From: Clostridia bacterium
GTDB lineage: Bacteria; Bacillota; Clostridia; Oscillospirales; Acutalibacteraceae
Length of the DNA stretch: 9,467 nt
Assembly (NCBI GenBank): GCA_030536195.1
Contig: JAUNQL010000029.1
Coordinates: 1-9,467 of the forward strand
Direction: 5' to 3'
Below, in pieces: positions 1 to 6,878 of the stretch; positions within the stretch are counted from its first letter, which is position 1; each line of letters opens with the position of its first letter. Under the pieces are notes generated by a model. It searched no databases. It saw only the letters and a list, made by a program, of their open reading frames with translations, and was not told the DNA's origin. Both the position numbers and the translations under genes were made by a program.

Positions 1-349
1 TCTTCTTTATACAACTGCAGAAGGAGTTATGACTGCACCAGTTGGACAGACACTTGCTTACACTAGCCCAACTGTATCAAGCGATGGAATTATCGATACA
101 GCAACATGCTGGCTTCCAGATACAACTTATATCATCAAGGGTGGTATCCACGGCAAGTTTGAAAAGGATACATATTGCATGGGACTCATCAACGACATCT
201 ACTTTGGTGAGGAATCAGTTGCTGATACATACGAGCAATACGGCACGCTCCAGGAGGAGAAGAGCCCAACAATTCCAGAGAAACTTGTTGCATCAATGCA
301 GGAGTCTGTAAACAAGCTTTTAGGCTTCTTTAAAATAGGTTCTAGATAA
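1..349 (+). CDS. 3' end of an unidentified protein, possibly an alpha/beta-hydrolase (partial)
   Basis: The frame is open from base 2 to the TAA at 347-349, so this is the C-terminal end (about 115 residues) of a gene that begins left of the window. An ATG at 29 follows AAGGAG with only 2 bases between, too close for a normal ribosome-binding site, and the frame stays open upstream. I therefore read this as an internal methionine. I do not recognise the family with confidence. The segment S-D-G-I-I-D followed about 20 residues later by G-G-I-H-G-K-F resembles the acid-plus-histidine end of some secreted lipases or esterases (DG...HG), which would place the catalytic Asp and His here, but this is a weak resemblance. 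The tail is polar with no membrane segment. The gene ends just before a hairpin terminator, so it is a transcription unit separate from glmM. Confidence 0.6.
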   Translation, partial: LLYTTAEGVMTAPVGQTLAYTSPTVSSDGIIDTATCWLPDTTYIIKGGIHGKFEKDTYCMGLINDIYFGEESVADTYEQYGTLQEEKSPTIPEKLVASMQESVNKLLGFFKIGSR

Positions 350-355
350 CTCAAA

Positions 356-400
356 ACCCGGCAGGCGACGGTGCTTGCCGGGTATTAATTTGTTAATTTT
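356..400 (+). terminator. Rho-independent terminator after the upstream gene
   Basis: The arms at 356-366 (ACCCGGCAGGC) and 373-383 (GCTTGCCGGGT) form an 11-bp GC-rich stem with one G-T wobble and a 6-base loop. A T-rich tail containing TTAATTTGTTAATTTT follows. It starts 7 bases after the stop of the leftmost gene and separates that gene from the glmM promoter. The T run is interrupted by A residues, so termination may be less than complete. Confidence 0.78.
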
Positions 401-424
401 ACATAACGTTATATAACATTATGT
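401..424 (+). promoter_or_regulatory. 24-bp nested palindrome, probable operator of the glmM operon
   Basis: The half-sites 401-412 (ACATAACGTTAT) and 413-424 (ATAACATTATGT) are inverted repeats matching at 11 of 12 positions. The core at 408-417 (GTTATATAAC) is a perfect palindrome. The left arm contains a second perfect palindrome, ATAACGTTAT (403-412), nearly repeated in tandem at 413-422 (ATAACATTAT). The site touches the first base of the -35 box, which is where a repressor would act. The GT...AC symmetry is loosely like GntR-family operators, and a GntR-type regulator is encoded at the end of the operon, but the spacing does not exactly match the HutC-subfamily consensus. That the local regulator binds here is an inference. 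Confidence 0.55.
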
Positions 425-451
425 TGACACACAATAATTTGTGTTTATAAT
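424..451 (+). promoter_or_regulatory. Consensus sigma-70/SigA promoter of the glmM operon
   Basis: A perfect -35 box TTGACA (424-429) and a perfect -10 box TATAAT (446-451) are separated by 16 bases. Transcription would start near 458, giving a leader of roughly 34 bases before the glmM start. That is too short to hold a glmS-type ribozyme or other riboswitch. The strength of the boxes suggests high basal expression that a repressor would need to restrain. Confidence 0.88.
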
Positions 452-479
452 AGTGGTGTATTACATACTTATTGTATAT

Positions 480-485
480 AGGAGG
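480..485 (+). promoter_or_regulatory. Ribosome-binding site that fixes the glmM start
   Basis: AGGAGG is followed by a 6-base spacer and ATG at 492. It supports the 452-residue GlmM over a 469-residue reading that would begin at GTG 441, upstream of the -10 box. Confidence 0.9.
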
Positions 486-491
486 ATTCTT

Positions 492-1850
492 ATGGGTAAA
501 TATTTTGGTACTGACGGCTTTAGAGGTAAGGCTGGTGTAGACCTTACAGCTGAGCACGCTTTCAAAATTGGCCGTTTCCTTGGAAACTATTATGGTAGCA
601 AGCACGAGGGTGCAAAGATTGTTATCGGTAAGGATACAAGACTTTCATCTTATACTTATGAGGCAGCACTTGCATCAGGTATCACATCATCTGGTTGCGA
701 CGCATACCTTCTTCACGTAACAACAACTCCTTGTGTTTCATATATTACAAGAACTGAAAACTTTGATTGTGGCGTTATGATTTCAGCTTCTCACAACCCA
801 TTCTATGACAATGGTATCAAGCTCATGAATGAGAACGGCGAGAAGATGGACGACGATTTACAGGATGAAATCGAGAAGTACATCGATGGCGAAATCGAGG
901 AGCTCCCATTTGCATCAGAGGACAAGATTGGTAAGACAATCGACTTCTACAACGGACGTAACCGTTACATCGGTTACCTCACAAACCTTGCAACAAAGAG
1001 CTTTGAAAACTGCAAGGTTGGTCTTGATTGCGCAAATGGTTCATCTTGGATGATCGCTCAGTCAGTATTCCAGGCACTCGGTGCTAAGACTTATGTAATC
1101 AACAACGAGCCAAACGGAACAAACATCAACAAGGACGCTGGTTCAACTCATATTGAGGGACTCCAGAAGTTTGTTGTAGACAACAACCTTGACGTTGGTT
1201 TTGCATTCGATGGCGATGCTGATAGATGTCTTGCAGTTGATGAGTACGGTAACCTTATCAATGGTGACGTAATTATGTACATCGCTGCTAAGTACTTAAA
1301 GGCTCATGGTCAGCTTCCTTCTAACACAGTTGTAACAACTATTATGTCAAACTTTGGCCTCTATAAGGCACTTGATAAGTGTGGCATTGGTTATGAGAAG
1401 ACAGCTGTTGGTGACCGTTATGTTTATGAGAACATGAAGGCTTATGACCACATGATCGGTGGCGAGCAGAGCGGACACGTTATCTTCCGCAAGTATGCTC
1501 ACACAGGTGACGGTCTTATCACAGCTATCATGATGATGAACATTCTCGTTGATACACAGCTCCCACTCAGCGTACTCGCAGAGGGCGTTCGTATGTACCC
1601 ACAGGTACTCAAGAACGTAGTTGTTGATGACAAGGATGGTACACTTAACGACCCTGCAGTAATGGCAGCAGTAACTAAGTGCACAAACGACCTTGGCGAC
1701 AACGGTCGTGTACTCCTTAGAAAGTCTGGTACAGAGCCACTCCTTAGAGTAATGGCTGAGGCAGGCAGTGATGCGGAGTGCGAGGAGAAAGTTGACGCCA
1801 TCATTGATGCAATGAAGACATCTGGACATCTTATCGAGGTAAAGAAATAA
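492..1850 (+). CDS. glmM: Phosphoglucosamine mutase
   Basis: GlmM converts glucosamine-6-phosphate to glucosamine-1-phosphate in the cytoplasm, on the route to UDP-GlcNAc for cell wall and surface polymers. The 452-residue product has the normal family length and all four signature regions: N-terminal TDGFRG; the phosphoserine loop ISASHNP with catalytic Ser near residue 100; the metal-binding loop DGDADR (about 240-245); and the sugar-binding GGEQSGH (323-329), whose Gln is typical of GlmM rather than phosphomannomutase. A C-terminal phosphate-binding RKSGTEP lies at 410-416. The frame is open further upstream to a GTG at 441, but the -10 box lies inside that extension and AGGAGG at 480-485 sits 6 bases before the ATG at 492, which fixes the start. 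It is the first gene of the operon, and its TAA overlaps the next ATG by one base (TAATG). Confidence 0.97.
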   Translation: MGKYFGTDGFRGKAGVDLTAEHAFKIGRFLGNYYGSKHEGAKIVIGKDTRLSSYTYEAALASGITSSGCDAYLLHVTTTPCVSYITRTENFDCGVMISASHNPFYDNGIKLMNENGEKMDDDLQDEIEKYIDGEIEELPFASEDKIGKTIDFYNGRNRYIGYLTNLATKSFENCKVGLDCANGSSWMIAQSVFQALGAKTYVINNEPNGTNINKDAGSTHIEGLQKFVVDNNLDVGFAFDGDADRCLAVDEYGNLINGDVIMYIAAKYLKAHGQLPSNTVVTTIMSNFGLYKALDKCGIGYEKTAVGDRYVYENMKAYDHMIGGEQSGHVIFRKYAHTGDGLITAIMMMNILVDTQLPLSVLAEGVRMYPQVLKNVVVDDKDGTLNDPAVMAAVTKCTNDLGDNGRVLLRKSGTEPLLRVMAEAGSDAECEEKVDAIIDAMKTSGHLIEVKK

Positions 1851-2518
1851 TGGCTAATATTAAAATTACAGATCTCTACGATCTTACTCATACAGTTGCT
1901 GCTGACTACCTTAAGGGATTTACATATCCTTGGGAAGCACTCTCTGGTATTTCAGATTTAATTCTCTCAATCGGTCAGACTCTCGACCTTTCAGAGTATG
2001 ACCATCCAGAGGATGATGTTTGGATTCACAAGACTTGCAAAGTTTGGCAGACAGCATACATCCATGGTCCTTGCATCATAGGCAAGGACACAGAGGTTCG
2101 CCAGTGCGCATTCATCAGAGGCTCAGCTCTTGTTGGTGAAAATTGTGTAATTGGTAACTCAACAGAACTCAAGAACGTTATCATTTTTGATAACGTACAG
2201 GTTCCACATTATAACTATGTTGGCGATTCCATCCTTGGATACAAGAGCCACATGGGTGCCGGTTCAATCACAAGTAATGTTAAGAGCGACAAGCTCAACG
2301 TTGTTGTAAACAACGAAGGTGAGATGATTGAAACAGGTCGAAAGAAATTTGGCGCAATGATTGGTGACTATGTAGAAGTAGGCTGTAACAGCGTACTTAA
2401 CCCAGGCACAGTAGTTTGCAGGAACTGCAATATCTATCCAACTTCCTGCGTTCGTGGTGTCATCCCAGAGTCACACATTTATAAAGATAAAGAAAACATT
2501 GTTATTAAAAAGGCATAA
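1850..2518 (+). CDS. Left-handed beta-helix acetyltransferase, GlmU C-terminal-like (probable GlcN-1-P N-acetyltransferase)
   Basis: This 222-residue protein has a short helical N-terminus (about 1-55) followed by hexapeptide repeats of the left-handed beta-helix type (about 57-205), for example the IIGKDT, LVGENC and VIGNST turns. It resembles the acetyltransferase half of GlmU and lacks the N-terminal pyrophosphorylase half. The E. coli GlmU catalytic segment H-x-x-Y-x-G-D aligns with residues 120-125 here (His120, Tyr123, Gly-Asp), and the following GAGTIT-x-N motif appears as GAGSITSN (136-143). This supports real acetyltransferase activity, probably acetyl-CoA plus GlcN-1-P giving GlcNAc-1-P. 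The ATG overlaps the glmM stop by one base, so translation is coupled to the enzyme that would make its substrate. Clostridia commonly carry this protein, often annotated loosely as a UDP-GlcNAc pyrophosphorylase, although no nucleotidyltransferase domain is present. The exact substrate is inferred. Confidence 0.85.
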   Translation: MANIKITDLYDLTHTVAADYLKGFTYPWEALSGISDLILSIGQTLDLSEYDHPEDDVWIHKTCKVWQTAYIHGPCIIGKDTEVRQCAFIRGSALVGENCVIGNSTELKNVIIFDNVQVPHYNYVGDSILGYKSHMGAGSITSNVKSDKLNVVVNNEGEMIETGRKKFGAMIGDYVEVGCNSVLNPGTVVCRNCNIYPTSCVRGVIPESHIYKDKENIVIKKA

Positions 2519-2530
2519 GGAGTGTAAACA

Positions 2531-3262
2531 ATGAAAGTTATAGTTTGTAAAGATTATCAGGATTTAAGCAGCAAAGCAGCTGACGTAATTGAAAAGGTAG
2601 TACGCGAAAAGCCAGACTGTCGTCTTGGCCTTGCAACAGGTTCTTCACCTGTTGGCATGTATCAGGAACTCGCTCGCCGTTGCAACGAAGAGGGACTTGA
2701 TTTCTCAAAGATCACATCAGTTAACCTTGACGAGTATGTAGGCCTCGAGGGCACACATGACCAGTCATACAGATATTTCATGGATGACAATCTCTTTAAC
2801 CATATCAACATTGATAAGGCTAACACATACGTTGCTAAGGGCATCGGCGATCCAGAAGCTAACCTTAAGGAATTCAACGACGTAATCGACGGCGGTGAGA
2901 CAGAGGTTCAGGTTCTTGGCGTTGGTCCTGATGGTCACCTTGCATTCAACGAGCCAGGCGATGTTCTCTGGGACAAGGCTCACATGGAGACACTCGATGA
3001 ATCAACAATTGATGCTAACGCTCGTTTCTTCGCATCAAAGGACGATGTTCCACGTAAAGCATTCACAATGGGTATGGGCCAGATTATGCAGGCTAGAACT
3101 CTCCTCATGATCATCAGCGGCAACAAGGTTGAGGCTGCTACAAAGCTCTTGATGGAAGATAAGCTTGATCCACATTGCCCAGCTACATTCATGAAGATGC
3201 ACCGTGATGCATACGTATTCCTTGAGCAGGATTTGGCTGACAAGATTGGTTACAAAGGCTAA
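2531..3262 (+). CDS. nagB: Glucosamine-6-phosphate deaminase/isomerase
   Basis: NagB interconverts glucosamine-6-phosphate with fructose-6-phosphate plus ammonia, usually in the catabolic direction. The 243-residue length matches the short Bacillus-type enzymes. Visible motifs are the phosphate loop GLATGSSP (33-40), NLDEY with the proton-transfer Asp67, and GVGPDGHLAFNEP with Asp134, His136 and Glu141, equivalent to E. coli Asp141, His143 and Glu148. The region that forms the GlcNAc-6-P allosteric site in E. coli (Arg158, Lys160) reads H-M-E here, so the enzyme is probably not activated by GlcNAc-6-P. The start has AAGGAG overlapping the previous stop, 8 bases before the ATG. It lies between two biosynthetic genes and a regulator, with no nagA beside it. 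Its stop overlaps the next ATG by one base. Confidence 0.95.
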   Translation: MKVIVCKDYQDLSSKAADVIEKVVREKPDCRLGLATGSSPVGMYQELARRCNEEGLDFSKITSVNLDEYVGLEGTHDQSYRYFMDDNLFNHINIDKANTYVAKGIGDPEANLKEFNDVIDGGETEVQVLGVGPDGHLAFNEPGDVLWDKAHMETLDESTIDANARFFASKDDVPRKAFTMGMGQIMQARTLLMIISGNKVEAATKLLMEDKLDPHCPATFMKMHRDAYVFLEQDLADKIGYKG

Positions 3263-3975
3263 TGAAAAAGGAAATGGTTCGTGAAAGTGCCAATCCTCTT
3301 TACAAGCAATTGATAAGTAGGATTCGCGCTGATATAGATGATGGAGTATATCCAGTTGACTCAAGGATTCCGTCTGAGCAGGAGCTTTGCGAGAAGTACG
3401 ACGTCAGTCGTATAACTGTTCGCAAAGCGCTTGAGGAACTGAGTGAGGAGGGCCTCCTTGTCCGCAGACAAGGCAAGGGCACTTTTGTATCAGTTCCGTC
3501 AATCGAGATGGAAATCAAACAGGTTAATAGTTTCCACGAGGCTTGTAAGAGCGCGGGACGCATTGCGTCAACGCGCGTTATAGGCGCCCGCGAAGTAGCG
3601 GCAAGTGACGAGGACATCAAGGCCTTGCGTATCACGCAGGGCAGCCGTGTCATCGAAGTTGACCGCATTCGCATGGCGGATGATATACCTGTAATTTTGG
3701 AGAGGAACCACTTCTCCATGGGTTACTCATACTTGCTTGAGAGCGATCTTAGCGGTTCGCTTTACAGTCTGCTTCGAGCATACGGAGTAGAGCCAACTCA
3801 AGCAGTACACGAGATTTCACTTGTCCTTGCCGATGAAAACAAGGCAAGGCTCCTTGGAATTTCAGTTGGTGATCCACTTCTCTTCTTGCATGAGATTATC
3901 TATGATCAAAAGGGCAGACCACTTCACGTATCACACCAATATATCAGGGGCGATAAATTCACCCTGAAACTATAA
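3262..3975 (+). CDS. GntR/HutC-family transcriptional regulator with UTRA domain, NagR-like
   Basis: The 237-residue protein has an N-terminal winged helix (about 11-77) with the GntR hallmarks: PSEQEL (37-42), recognition helix V-S-R-I-T-V-R-K-A-L (48-57) and wing RRQGKGTFV (68-76). A UTRA effector domain follows (about 90-232), containing D-R-I-R (134-137) and S-L-Y-S-L-L (166-171) at positions where NagR-type proteins contact a phosphosugar. Family knowledge suggests it senses glucosamine-6-P or GlcNAc-6-P and represses amino-sugar genes. Its place as the last gene of a glmM-nagB operon, coupled to nagB by a TAATG overlap, fits that. The palindrome at 401-424 is the obvious candidate target. 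Codon use is richer in GCG, CGC and GGC than in glmM or nagB, as is usual for a weakly expressed regulator. Effector and operator are inferred. Confidence 0.9.
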   Translation: MKKEMVRESANPLYKQLISRIRADIDDGVYPVDSRIPSEQELCEKYDVSRITVRKALEELSEEGLLVRRQGKGTFVSVPSIEMEIKQVNSFHEACKSAGRIASTRVIGAREVAASDEDIKALRITQGSRVIEVDRIRMADDIPVILERNHFSMGYSYLLESDLSGSLYSLLRAYGVEPTQAVHEISLVLADENKARLLGISVGDPLLFLHEIIYDQKGRPLHVSHQYIRGDKFTLKL

Positions 3976-3979
3976 AATT

Positions 3980-4012
3980 AACCCCTCTAGGATGACCTAG
4001 AGGGGTTGTTTT
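3980..4012. terminator. Bidirectional Rho-independent terminator between convergent operons
   Basis: The arms 3980-3991 (AACCCCTCTAGG) and 3996-4007 (CCTAGAGGGGTT) form a perfect 12-bp stem with a 4-base loop. On the + strand GTTTT follows. On the - strand TTAATTTTAT follows. The hairpin sits between the stop of the GntR gene (3975) and the stop of lplA (4011), so it can end both operons and prevent read-through collision. Confidence 0.93.
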
Positions 4013-5075
4013 ATTGATTTATGCTTTCATAAAGCAGAGCCTTGATTTCACGACAAGGGATTGTTACATCCTCTTCGCTTTGGCTAGCTGCTTGGTTTAC
4101 GGCCTTCTCCATTGATCCCTTATCAAACGATATGCCGATTAGAGTTTCCTCCAATGTGGAGATAAAGTTTGGATAGAGGGAGTCAGAGTAGATTTTTGCT
4201 GTGGCTACTTTGCTGTTCTTAAAGTTTAAGCAAATCTCTATGCCACCCCATTCAAAGCGTCTTTTAGTGCGCCAGGAGAAGTCTGGATTTTTGCCATATA
4301 TCCACTCTTCGCTTGAGAAGAACCGCTGATCGTCAGCAAGCGCTTGGAGCATCTTGAGCATTGAGCCAGATGCACCCCAAACTGAGCTGCCAGTGCCGAC
4401 CATCATTGCTTTACCACCGACGGTTAGGTTGCCATCAAATTCGGTCTTGCCGTATTCGCGAACGCAGGCATCTTTCAGTGCGACAATCATGCTGTCGACT
4501 GTGATGTCAGTTGACAGATCATGTAGGTTCGCAACACGGGATGAGACAGATGATACGCCCTTTGACTCAAGTTTCTCTGGATCAACGGAGAGTACGTTCT
4601 CAAGGAGGAGAGCGTCGACGTTGATCATAATAGTGCCGTGGTGACAGTTGATGTCACCAGATTTGCGGAACGCATTGCCAGAGAATTTATTGCCTAAAAC
4701 GGTGATGTCATTTCGTCCAGAAATCTGAGCAGGTAGGCCAAATTGATCAAGTGCTTTTACAATTACATTCAGTTGCTTTTTGACGTCATAGCAGTCACTC
4801 TTTGCAATAAATGTAAAATTCAAATTGCCTAAATCATGAAAAACAGCGCCTCCGCCAGAGAGACGGCGCGCTACTTTTCCGTTAAGCTGAGCGATATTTG
4901 GAAGATTGCACTCAGCATATACATTTTGGTTTCTGCCAATTACAACAGTACGCTCATTTTGCCAAAGATAGAATACGACCTCATCCTCTTTGGCATTGTC
5001 AAAGAGGTACTTTTCAACGCTTAAATTGAAATACGGGTCAAAGGAATTACTTTGAACATAAATGAGATTTGGCAT
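4011..5075 (-). CDS. lplA: Lipoate-protein ligase A
   Basis: LplA activates free lipoate with ATP to lipoyl-AMP and attaches it to a lysine of lipoyl-domain proteins. The 354-residue product shows the catalytic domain motifs in order: R-R-L-S-G-G-G-A-V-F-H-D (70-81), GRND (120-123), the catalytic lysine in N-K-F-S-G-N-A-F (Lys130) and HHGT (145-148), then the S-x-x-S-R-V-x-N-L segment near 176-184. A C-terminal accessory domain is present (about 255-345, including R-F-E-W-G-G and Y-S-D-S-L-Y-P), so it is a full E. coli-like enzyme able to do both steps. It lies 5 bases after the gcvH stop with only a weak GAG as ribosome-binding site, suggesting translation coupled to gcvH. The H protein next door is its likely substrate. 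It is the last gene of the - strand operon. Confidence 0.96.
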   Translation of the reverse strand: MPNLIYVQSNSFDPYFNLSVEKYLFDNAKEDEVVFYLWQNERTVVIGRNQNVYAECNLPNIAQLNGKVARRLSGGGAVFHDLGNLNFTFIAKSDCYDVKKQLNVIVKALDQFGLPAQISGRNDITVLGNKFSGNAFRKSGDINCHHGTIMINVDALLLENVLSVDPEKLESKGVSSVSSRVANLHDLSTDITVDSMIVALKDACVREYGKTEFDGNLTVGGKAMMVGTGSSVWGASGSMLKMLQALADDQRFFSSEEWIYGKNPDFSWRTKRRFEWGGIEICLNFKNSKVATAKIYSDSLYPNFISTLEETLIGISFDKGSMEKAVNQAASQSEEDVTIPCREIKALLYESINQ

Positions 5076-5080
5076 ATTAA

Positions 5081-5446
5081 TTACTCACAAATTTCGTCGT
5101 ATGCGTCAGCATCGAGAAGGTCATCAAGTTCTGATTCGTCAGAGAGTTTAACTTCGATAATCCAAGAAGCATAAGCGTCATCGTTGATTGCTTCTGGCTC
5201 GTCGTCGAGGTCCTCGTTTACAGCGATGATCTCGCCAGAAACAGGAGCAGGAACCTCAGATGAAGTCTTAGATGACTCAACTTCTGTGAATGTGTCGCCA
5301 ACAGTTACTTCGTCGCCTACCTCTGGTAAGTCAACATAAACGATGTCACCGAGCTGCTCAGCAGCATAAGGTGTGATACCGATTTTAGCTGTGTCGCCAT
5401 TTACAAGGGCCCATGCATGGCCTTGGTTGTATAAATACTCTGCCAT
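5081..5446 (-). CDS. gcvH: Glycine cleavage system H protein (lipoyl carrier)
   Basis: This 121-residue lipoyl protein carries the aminomethyl intermediate in the glycine cleavage/synthase system. It has the family features GITPYAAEQLGDIVYVDLP (23-41), V-E-S-S-K with lipoylated Lys60, A-P-V-S-G-E (67-72) and a final helix, which is very acidic here. Some normally conserved positions differ: the N-terminal H-E-W is H-A-W, and the usual S-V-K-A-A-S-E around the lysine is S-S-K-T-S-S-E. GGAGG lies 8 bases before the ATG (bases 5455-5459, read on the - strand). It lies between lpdA, which reoxidises the lipoyl arm, and lplA, which installs it. No GcvT or GcvP gene is in the window, so those proteins must come from elsewhere, or the protein serves another purpose. 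Confidence 0.93.
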   Translation of the reverse strand: MAEYLYNQGHAWALVNGDTAKIGITPYAAEQLGDIVYVDLPEVGDEVTVGDTFTEVESSKTSSEVPAPVSGEIIAVNEDLDDEPEAINDDAYASWIIEVKLSDESELDDLLDADAYDEICE

Positions 5447-5486
5447 TGTTTAGTCCTCCAAAAATAAGTATAGGTTAATAATACTA

Positions 5487-6878
5487 TTAAATCTTGTTGG
5501 TGGCAAGTCCATGGACATCATGGATTGCTTCCATTATAGCTTCACTCATTGTAGGGTGTGGGAAAATAGACTTTCCAACAGCTGTTGCTGTAAGGCCACA
5601 TTCCACTGCTGTAGTGATAACTTGCAACATATCAGATGCTCTAGCACCTACTATTTCACCACCGATGATAACGTCGTTCATGTCGGTGATTATTTTTACA
5701 AAGCCAGTTGTGTGACCTGATGCCTGTGCCTTGCCAAGGCCCTTGAAGTCGAATGTACCGATTTTGTAGTCAACATCAACTTCCTTGCCAGCGGCAATTA
5801 AGTCGCGCTCAAGTGTGCCACAGGAAGCGAGCTCAGGGTTGGTGAAGACACAACCTGGAACTGCTTTGTAAGACATCTCGTCGGCTTCGCCGAGGATGTT
5901 GTTTACGGCAACGATGCCTTCCTTGGAAGCGACGTGAGCGAGCTGTGCACTTGGAACGATGTCGCCGATAGCGAAGATGGTGTCAACGTTGGTACGCATG
6001 TGGCTGTCCACTGCGACACGGCCACGCTCGGCCATCTCAACGCCGGCGTTTTCAAGGCCAAGTCCAGTTGTGTATGGTGCACGGCCAACAGCAACGAGGA
6101 CAGTTTCAGCCTCGAGTTCCTTGCCACTCTCAAGTGTTACCTTGACGATATCGTCCTGTGGGTCAACTTCCTTGATACCATCACCACAGATAGCTTTGAT
6201 TTTTTCTTTCTTGAACTGACGAGTGATCTGCTTTGAAACGTCCTCGTCCATTGTTGCCATGAGTCTTGGGAGAGCCTCGACAATAGTCATCTCTGTACCC
6301 ATAGCGTGAAGGAACTGGCCGATTTCACAGCCGATTACACCGCCGCCTACCAAAATCATTGATTTTGGTGGAGCCTCTAAATCGAGCACCTCGTCAGAGG
6401 TGATAACGTTCTTGCCGTTAACCTTGAAAATAGGTGGGGCAACTGGAACGGAACCAGTTGCAAGGATGATGTAGTCTGTTGCGATTTCTTCGCTCTCGCC
6501 ATCCTCCTTGGTAACAAGGACTGTGTTCTTGTCCTTGATAGAACCGGTACCTTTAATAACTGTAACGCCAGCCTTGTCCATCAAGAATGCGATGCCTTTG
6601 ACAAGGCTTGTCATAACTTTATTTTTGCGCTCGAGTACAGTGGCATAATCAATTGCAATGTCACCCTCTGGGAGGATGATGCCAAAGTCATCAGCTTCCT
6701 CACATGCCTTGAGAATGTCGTATGAAGCAAGGAATGCCTTGGTTGGGATACAGCCACGGTTGAGGCATGTGCCGCCGAGTGTGTCCTTTTCAATGAGGAC
6801 AACTTCAAGTCCACGCTTTGCAGCGTAGAGGGCTGTCTCATATCCGCCAGGACCTGCACCGATTATAGTAATTTTCAT
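5487..6878 (-). CDS. lpdA: Dihydrolipoyl dehydrogenase
   Basis: LpdA reoxidises dihydrolipoyl groups with NAD+ through FAD and a redox-active disulfide. The 463-residue length is standard and the domains appear in order: the FAD-binding GAGPGG (7-12); the disulfide motif G-G-T-C-L-N-R-G-C (Cys38 and Cys43); the second Rossmann motif VGGGVIGCE (177-185) for NAD; AIGD (303-306) closing the FAD site; and the dimerisation domain with the catalytic H-P-T-x-S-E (His441, Glu446). The N-terminus has no fused lipoyl domain. Its ATG overlaps the metF stop by 4 bases (ATGA), with no strong ribosome-binding site, so translation depends on metF. The direct partner in this operon is the H protein. Coupling to metF, rather than only to gcvH, is noteworthy. 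Confidence 0.96.
   Translation of the reverse strand: MKITIIGAGPGGYETALYAAKRGLEVVLIEKDTLGGTCLNRGCIPTKAFLASYDILKACEEADDFGIILPEGDIAIDYATVLERKNKVMTSLVKGIAFLMDKAGVTVIKGTGSIKDKNTVLVTKEDGESEEIATDYIILATGSVPVAPPIFKVNGKNVITSDEVLDLEAPPKSMILVGGGVIGCEIGQFLHAMGTEMTIVEALPRLMATMDEDVSKQITRQFKKEKIKAICGDGIKEVDPQDDIVKVTLESGKELEAETVLVAVGRAPYTTGLGLENAGVEMAERGRVAVDSHMRTNVDTIFAIGDIVPSAQLAHVASKEGIVAVNNILGEADEMSYKAVPGCVFTNPELASCGTLERDLIAAGKEVDVDYKIGTFDFKGLGKAQASGHTTGFVKIITDMNDVIIGGEIVGARASDMLQVITTAVECGLTATAVGKSIFPHPTMSEAIMEAIHDVHGLATNKI

Noticed and set aside
21..31. AAGGAG followed by ATG at 29 as a gene start
   Set aside because: The spacer is only 2 bases and the frame is open to the left edge, so this is an internal methionine of a partial gene.
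441..491. 17-codon upstream extension of GlmM starting at GTG 441
   Set aside because: The -10 box TATAAT at 446-451 lies inside it, and AGGAGG is correctly spaced before the ATG at 492, where the family's usual N-terminus begins.
452..491. Riboswitch or glmS-type ribozyme in the glmM leader
   Set aside because: The predicted leader is only about 34 bases, AT-rich and without a compact fold, much too short for any known class.
1347..1829. 160-codon open frame on the - strand inside glmM
   Set aside because: It is a shadow of the strongly supported glmM frame, shows no recognisable motif and has an unusual Cys/His/Val-rich composition.
5447..5486. Possible internal promoter before gcvH (TATACT on the - strand, bases 5467-5472) and an AGTAT/ATACT inverted repeat
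   Set aside because: No acceptable -35 box lies 16-18 bases upstream, and the arms are only 5 bp in AT-rich DNA. The 40-base gap fits a simple intergenic space within the operon.
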